Source: Paenibacillus marchantiae (GTDB taxonomy: Bacteria > Bacillota > Bacilli > Paenibacillales > Paenibacillaceae). Taken from it: a stretch of DNA of 64,000 nt. Below, piece by piece: positions 59,959 to 64,000 of the stretch. Made by a program: the position numbers and the translations under genes. Position 1 is the stretch's first letter. Each line of letters begins with the position of its first letter. The stretch lies in the NCBI RefSeq assembly GCF_028771845.1, contig NZ_CP118270.1, positions 5,146,001 to 5,210,000 on the forward strand. The letters are read 5' to 3'. The notes under the pieces are model-generated. The model did not search any database. It was not told the DNA's origin and saw nothing but the letters and a program-made list of their open reading frames with translations.

Positions 59959-61311
59959 ATGGATGCAGAAAACCTCCATTATTTTGAAAAAGCACCGATC
60001 GCAAAAGCCGTAGCTCACTTCGCTGTACCGATGATGTTAGGTACGTCGATGAGTGTCATCTACTCTATCCTGAACGCCTATTTCCTTGGTACATTAGGCA
60101 ATACTGCCATGTTAACCGCACTCGCCCTAACCTTGCCATTATTCGCGGTAATTATGGCGCTCGGCAACTTGATTGGTATGGGTAGCGGTACATTCATCTC
60201 CCGTTTGTTAGGAGAAAAAAGATATGATGACCTAAAACATGTTTCCTCATTCGCCTTTTACAGCAGTTTAGTTCTTGGTCTTATCGTAATAGCCATCGGC
60301 CTCCCGCTGATCGATCCAATCGTTCATAGCTTGGGAGCAACGGCTGAATCCTTCGGATTCACAAAAGACTATGTCACGATTATGCTTATCGGTTCACCAT
60401 TCGTCATATTATTCTTCACGCTGGAGAACATCGTGCGCTCGGAGGGTGCAGCAATCACATCCATGATCGGTATGATTCTTAGCGTGGTTGTAAATATTAT
60501 TCTTGATGCGATTGTCATCTTCATCTTCCATTGGGGTGTAATCGGCGTTGCTTCTGCAACGGTCATTTCTAACTTGGTTGCCAGTGTTTTTTACGCATAC
60601 CATATGGGATATAAAAGCCAATTCTTGACTGTCTCCGTAAAATGGTTTAAGGCTTCCAAGGAAATTATGAGTAATGTGTTCAAAATCGGAGTTCCCGTCT
60701 TTATCATGAGTATCTTCTTGGGTGCAATGTCGCTCATTTTGAACCATTTTCTTGTCGAATATGGAGATCAGGCCATAGCGGGGTACGGAATTTCATCACG
60801 TTTGTTGCAATTTCCTGAGTTTATTCTGATGGGCTTATGCGAGGGAGTTGTGCCGTTGATTGCTTTCTCTTTTACAGCAAATAAATTACGCATGAAGCAT
60901 ACCATTGGATTTACGATCAAAACGATTGTTGCGTTAGCTGTTGTGTTCGGCGTTGTCGTCTATTTGATTTCCGACCACTTAATTGGTTTATTTACGAATG
61001 ACCCGCAATTAATTGAAATGGGTAGCTACATTCTACATGTGACGTTCCTATCCTTGTTCATTACAGGAATGACCTCGTTGTTTGTGGGGATCTTCCAAGC
61101 AACAGCGCAAGGAACCGCCGCGTTTGTAATGTCAGTCATTCAAGGAATTACTCTGATTCCTGTACTCTATATCGCCAACCGATTGAATGGCTTCCATGGG
61201 GTGGTATGGTCACTCGTCATTGCGGATCTCGTCGCGTTCCTTGTTGGAGCTATCATGCTGTATATTCTGCGCAACAAATTGCAGCCAGATTTAGAGAATC
61301 TAGTGCACTAG
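59959..61311 (+). CDS. MATE family efflux transporter (MepA-like)
   Basis: The 450-residue protein has about 12 transmembrane helices in two related halves, with APIAKAVAHFAVPMMLGTSMSVIYSILNAYFLG (MATE start, in blocks), MGSGTFISRLLGEKRYDD and, in the second half, GYGISSRLLQFPEFILMGLCEGVVPLIAF. MepA-type exporters expel cationic drugs in exchange for Na+ or H+. ATG 59959 gives MDAENLHYFEKAPIAKA; the site upstream (GAAAGTAGTG) is weak, and a TTG at 59896 would lie next to operator O3. Controlled by the divergent TetR repressor. Confidence 0.92.
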   Translation: MDAENLHYFEKAPIAKAVAHFAVPMMLGTSMSVIYSILNAYFLGTLGNTAMLTALALTLPLFAVIMALGNLIGMGSGTFISRLLGEKRYDDLKHVSSFAFYSSLVLGLIVIAIGLPLIDPIVHSLGATAESFGFTKDYVTIMLIGSPFVILFFTLENIVRSEGAAITSMIGMILSVVVNIILDAIVIFIFHWGVIGVASATVISNLVASVFYAYHMGYKSQFLTVSVKWFKASKEIMSNVFKIGVPVFIMSIFLGAMSLILNHFLVEYGDQAIAGYGISSRLLQFPEFILMGLCEGVVPLIAFSFTANKLRMKHTIGFTIKTIVALAVVFGVVVYLISDHLIGLFTNDPQLIEMGSYILHVTFLSLFITGMTSLFVGIFQATAQGTAAFVMSVIQGITLIPVLYIANRLNGFHGVVWSLVIADLVAFLVGAIMLYILRNKLQPDLENLVH

Positions 61312-61362
61312 AAAACAGTTAATAAGCTTTCCACCTAATCAACGAAATACTAATCAAAATAA

Positions 61363-61395
61363 GAAAACCGTTCCTCTTGTCTAGGAACGGTTTTC
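61363..61395. terminator. Bidirectional terminator between MATE and acetyltransferase
   Basis: GAAAACCGTTCCT pairs with AGGAACGGTTTTC around a 7-base loop, with TTTTT after it on the forward strand. Confidence 0.85.
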
Positions 61396-61408
61396 TTTTT
61401 TATGTGTT

Positions 61409-62047
61409 TTATTCAATTACGCTGCAATCAGCCAGAACTTCCGGTTTATAACGCATGCTGTCCGATTCTGTGATGGGACGAATGACTCTGCAGGGTACAC
61501 CCGCTGCAAAAGAGCCTTCAGGGATATCTTGGGTTACTACACTTCCAGCACCAATGACGCATCCGTTGCCAATGGTAACACCGCCGCATACGGTGACGTT
61601 AGCCGAAATCCAAACATCATTTCCGATGGTGACAGGTTTAGCATAACAGAGCGACTTAGGTTCCCCGTTTTGGTCCAGCATTTGTCGACGTTCTGAAGCA
61701 ATGAATGGGTGAACCGGTGTAACAATAGTCACATTAGGTCCAAAGCTGACGTGATCACCAATGGTAACCTTAGCATCATCCTGGACGGTCAGATTGTAGT
61801 TCGCAAAAAAATGGTTACCGATTTCTGTGTGAACGCCATAATGAAAGAAAATGGGGCCTTGTATAAAACAACGCTCTCCTTTTCGACCCAGAATCTGCAT
61901 GAGTAATGCTTCACGTTCCTCCGTTTGATCCTCAAAAGTACGACTGTATTGACTACTTAGATTGTGAGAGCGAAGCTTAATAGCCTTAAGGTCTGGATGG
62001 CCGGGACTAAATAAGATCCCATTAAAAATTCGTTCTTCTTCAGTCAT
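61409..62047 (-). CDS. Sugar O-acetyltransferase, maltose/galactoside type (hexapeptide repeats)
   Basis: The 212-residue protein has the Mac N-terminal region, then left-handed beta-helix repeats (VTIGDHVSFGPNVTIVTPVHP with the catalytic His, VTIGNDVWISANVTVCGGVTIGNGCVIGAGSVV, in blocks) and the closing GVPCRVIRPI. It transfers acetyl from acetyl-CoA to sugars in the cytosol. The C-terminus is about 15 residues longer than usual (RYKPEVLADCSVIE). An AACAGGAGTTG site precedes ATG 62047. Confidence 0.92.
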   Translation of the reverse strand: MTEEERIFNGILFSPGHPDLKAIKLRSHNLSSQYSRTFEDQTEEREALLMQILGRKGERCFIQGPIFFHYGVHTEIGNHFFANYNLTVQDDAKVTIGDHVSFGPNVTIVTPVHPFIASERRQMLDQNGEPKSLCYAKPVTIGNDVWISANVTVCGGVTIGNGCVIGAGSVVTQDIPEGSFAAGVPCRVIRPITESDSMRYKPEVLADCSVIE

Positions 62048-62242
62048 GTTATCAACTCCTGTTATAAATACTTCGATACATGAATCAACCTAACACTTTG
62101 TACAATATCTTTATAATGAATATTTATAAAGTGTATAAAAAGCATCCTACGAAATCAACTACAAAACAAGTGTATTTAACCACACCATTTCTGTCAATGA
62201 ATACTCGGAGGCTTTTCGTTCTTCCCAAAAAGTTTATTTTCC

Positions 62243-62464
62243 CTACAAACTGATTCCCTTTTCATTTCGTACTTTGTCCGGTGTTACATCATTTCCATCT
62301 GCATCAAGTATGGTAAGCACTGAAAAAGTGTTTAGAACTTGCCCACGAATTTCCCGTAAATAGTCTTCTCTTAATACTTGTTGTTCAACTCGTTCCGCAT
62401 TGGTCAAACCTTCTTCACGCTCTTTTTTCGCCAATTCATTAATGCGACCTAAATGTTTAATCAT
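62243..62464 (-). CDS. DUF896 family protein (YnzC-like)
   Basis: The 73-residue protein starts MIKHLGRINELAKKEREEGLTNAERVEQQVLREDYLREIRGQ in pattern, the helical hairpin of the DUF896/YnzC family (small cytosolic proteins, B. subtilis YnzC is in the SOS operon). ATG 62464 follows GAAGGAGAGG; a longer in-frame reading from 62530 is not supported. No sulA/yneA-type partner is next to it. Confidence 0.9.
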   Translation of the reverse strand: MIKHLGRINELAKKEREEGLTNAERVEQQVLREDYLREIRGQVLNTFSVLTILDADGNDVTPDKVRNEKGISL

Positions 62465-62530
62465 CCTTTTCCTCTCCTTCTTTACAATTAATCTTACTGG
62501 TAGTCTAGCACCGAAATGCATACATTGCAC

Positions 62531-63481
62531 CTATTTATTAGATAACGCCGGGAAATATGGAACCACTTCCTCCCCTAATTCTTGAATCACCTCGTCAACC
62601 GGACGTGTTCCATATTTCAAGTTGAATGCAAGATGATTCACACCGATTCCTTTTAAAGCATTGAGGTATTCAATTAAAAATTTATATCCGCTCCTAAACC
62701 CTAAGTGAATAGGAATTGGATCTTCATCTGGATTTTCTGATAAATCGATATATAAAGACTGATTAAAAGGCTTAAATTCATCCGTTAATGTACGCCATTG
62801 TTGAATAAGTGATGCTTGATCAATGATATTTCGTGGGTAATACAGCCAGCCATCACTGTGTTTTGCTATCCATTCCGGTGTCTGTGAAGAATGGCCTGTT
62901 ACTAAAATAGGAATATCCTTTAATTCCGGTTTGGGTAACAAATCGCCACCCTGAAGGTTAAGGCTTGGTGAATGAATTACCGGGAATTCCTCATTCCAGA
63001 CTTCTCTCATGACATGCAAAGATTCTTGAAATAATTCACCACGTTTTTCTCGGTCCACTGAAAACGCTGAAAACTCACTAGGTCGATCCCCTGTAGCAAT
63101 GCCCAGCACAAGTCGTTTTCCGGAAATTCGATCAACAGAAGCTGCTGCTTTTGCTACATGCAACGGATGGCGTAGTGTGGTGATCATACTTCCGGTACCC
63201 AATGAAATCTTTTTCGTATGAGCTGCTAAGAATCCAAGAAAAACCCATGGATCATATATTTGTCCCACATCCCCAAAGCTTGGAACATTTAAAGGAACAT
63301 CTCTAACGAATAAGGAAGCAAAGCGCGCTTCTTCTGCCTTTTTCGCCAATTGCATTTGTTGCTCTAACTGCATCTCTGGGATACTACCCTTATAAGACTC
63401 TATTGGAAAATATATCCCGAGCGTAAGTTGGTCTTCTTTAAACATGTTTGTATAGCCCAGATGTGATTCAAATTTATTCAT
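62531..63481 (-). CDS. LLM class flavin-dependent oxidoreductase
   Basis: The 316-residue protein has the luciferase-like features LGIYFPIESY, ARFASLFVRDVPL, DPWVFLGFLAAHTKKISLGTGSMITTLRHPLHVAKAAASVDRIS (in blocks), LGIATGDRPSEF and PILVTGHSSQTPEWIA. It belongs to the FMN/F420-dependent monooxygenase family with unknown substrate. ATG 63481 is chosen, with GGAGGTCAGGAA upstream; the reading from 63526 has no site. Monocistronic or followed by DUF896. Confidence 0.88.
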   Translation of the reverse strand: MNKFESHLGYTNMFKEDQLTLGIYFPIESYKGSIPEMQLEQQMQLAKKAEEARFASLFVRDVPLNVPSFGDVGQIYDPWVFLGFLAAHTKKISLGTGSMITTLRHPLHVAKAAASVDRISGKRLVLGIATGDRPSEFSAFSVDREKRGELFQESLHVMREVWNEEFPVIHSPSLNLQGGDLLPKPELKDIPILVTGHSSQTPEWIAKHSDGWLYYPRNIIDQASLIQQWRTLTDEFKPFNQSLYIDLSENPDEDPIPIHLGFRSGYKFLIEYLNALKGIGVNHLAFNLKYGTRPVDEVIQELGEEVVPYFPALSNK

Positions 63482-63613
63482 TTCCTGACCTCCGCATAAA
63501 TATCCAATATTCATTTGCAAAGGCAATGATAAACCATATAACCTTCAGAAAATAGTACGCACTATTTTGTTCTATAGGATAAAATTTGTGATATTGTATA
63601 CTTTTTTATACCA

Positions 63614-63644
63614 AACGGGAACTGTCACGTTCGACAGTCCCCGT
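63614..63644 (-). terminator. Terminator of the right-edge binding-protein gene
   Basis: ACGGGAACTGTC pairs with GACAGTCCCCGT (one mismatch) around a 6-base loop directly after the stop at 63652. Confidence 0.65.
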
Positions 63645-63651
63645 CTCCTAT

Positions 63652-64000
63652 TTACTGCTTGCCTTGAAGCTCCTCATGCCATTCCTGTTTGAGCTCACTC
63701 CAATGTGCTCGTTTTTCCAGTGCAGCCTGAAAATCACTCCAAGCCTGTTCAAATTGTGAGTCATCCTTAGCCATAATCAGCTTGGCTTTATACTCTTTTC
63801 GCACATTATCAAGTTCAGGCAAATATTTCTCCCATAAGCCACCCGGTTTGGCCTTCACCATATCGTAGTTTTCAGCAACCCGGGTCCCACCCATTTTGCC
63901 AATCTTTTCGGTGAATTCGATCGTTTTGAATCTTCCTTTCGGATCAGTAACCCCATAATTCCACCATGGGTACCAGTCATTACTATAGGAAGATGCCGCA
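63652..64000 (-). CDS. C-terminal part of an extracellular sugar-binding protein (5' end outside window)
   Basis: The frame is open from the right edge (ASSYSNDWYPWWNYGVTDPKGRF, in blocks) through ENYDMVKAKPGGLWEKYLPELDNVRKEYKAKLIMA to FEQAWSDFQAALEKRAHWSELKQEW. This pattern, W/Y-rich stretch followed by a charged helical tail, is the C-terminus of Paenibacillus LplA-like or DUF3502-type solute-binding lipoproteins. ATG 63894 lies inside the domain and is not the start. A terminator follows. Confidence 0.75.
   Translation of the reverse strand, partial: AASSYSNDWYPWWNYGVTDPKGRFKTIEFTEKIGKMGGTRVAENYDMVKAKPGGLWEKYLPELDNVRKEYKAKLIMAKDDSQFEQAWSDFQAALEKRAHWSELKQEWHEELQGKQ

Overview
The window looks like a chromosomal segment of a low-to-mid GC, spore-forming Gram-positive, most likely Paenibacillus. 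I infer this from a YjcZ-type sporulation miniprotein, a lipoprotein/LplB/LplC-type sugar importer beside a YesM/YesN-type two-component pair, strong AGGAGG ribosome-binding sites, many small divergent regulator-target pairs, and a Fur-controlled ferric-siderophore lipoprotein. No rRNA, tRNA, CRISPR array, intact transposase or prophage was seen. About 61 genes are called; most are accessory functions (regulators, transport, detoxification, sugar use).

Left part (1-14.3 kb): a flavodoxin-fold quinone reductase and a lipocalin/CrtC-like protein diverge from their TetR-type regulator; then a membrane cupredoxin, the YjcZ peptide, a secreted amidohydrolase, a Fur-controlled siderophore-binding lipoprotein, a LOG-family hydrolase beside a seven-repeat RCC1 protein, a BBE-like flavoprotein, a secreted class C beta-lactamase-like serine hydrolase, and an AgrC/AgrA-like sensor-regulator pair.

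Middle-left part (14.3-22.4 kb): a plastic, repeat-rich stretch. It holds a fragment of a MACPF pore-forming-toxin gene, a second degraded ORF, two identical 87-bp repeats, two related ~170-bp repeats, several palindromes and a possible IS21-like end. Between them sit an ArsR-MFS-luciferase-like cassette whose three promoters carry the same 19-bp operator, a PAF-acetylhydrolase-like membrane hydrolase, and a LytTR/DUF3021 regulatory pair.

Centre (22.4-39 kb): pdxS (without pdxT) divergent from the MocR-type regulator pdxR; codBA (cytosine uptake and deamination) behind a PyrR-type attenuator; then a carbohydrate region with a GH4 glycosidase, its divergent AraC regulator, an aminoglycoside-phosphotransferase-fold kinase, a binding protein with two permeases, and a YesM/YesN-like two-component pair.

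Right part (39-64 kb): GNAT acetyltransferase, DinG-like helicase, DinB protein, and a series of divergent regulator-enzyme pairs (LysR/nitronate monooxygenase, WYL/GyrI-like, LysR/acetoacetate decarboxylase plus ketopantoate-reductase-like protein, WYL/VOC, LysR/aldo-keto reductase), an ECF sigma/anti-sigma pair, Gfo/Idh/MocA dehydrogenase, AraC regulator, a TetR repressor with three operators in front of a MATE exporter, a sugar O-acetyltransferase, DUF896, a luciferase-like oxidoreductase and the C-terminal end of another sugar-binding protein running off the right edge.

The most informative regulatory sequences are the shared ArsR operators, the PyrR site of codBA, the mirrored TetR operators at 1.6 kb, the triple MATE operator, and a perfect 17-bp inverted repeat in front of the WYL/VOC pair. 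I found no clearly new multi-gene system; the best candidates are the LytTR/DUF3021/hydrolase locus, the AgrCA-like pair without AgrB/AgrD, and the repeat family.
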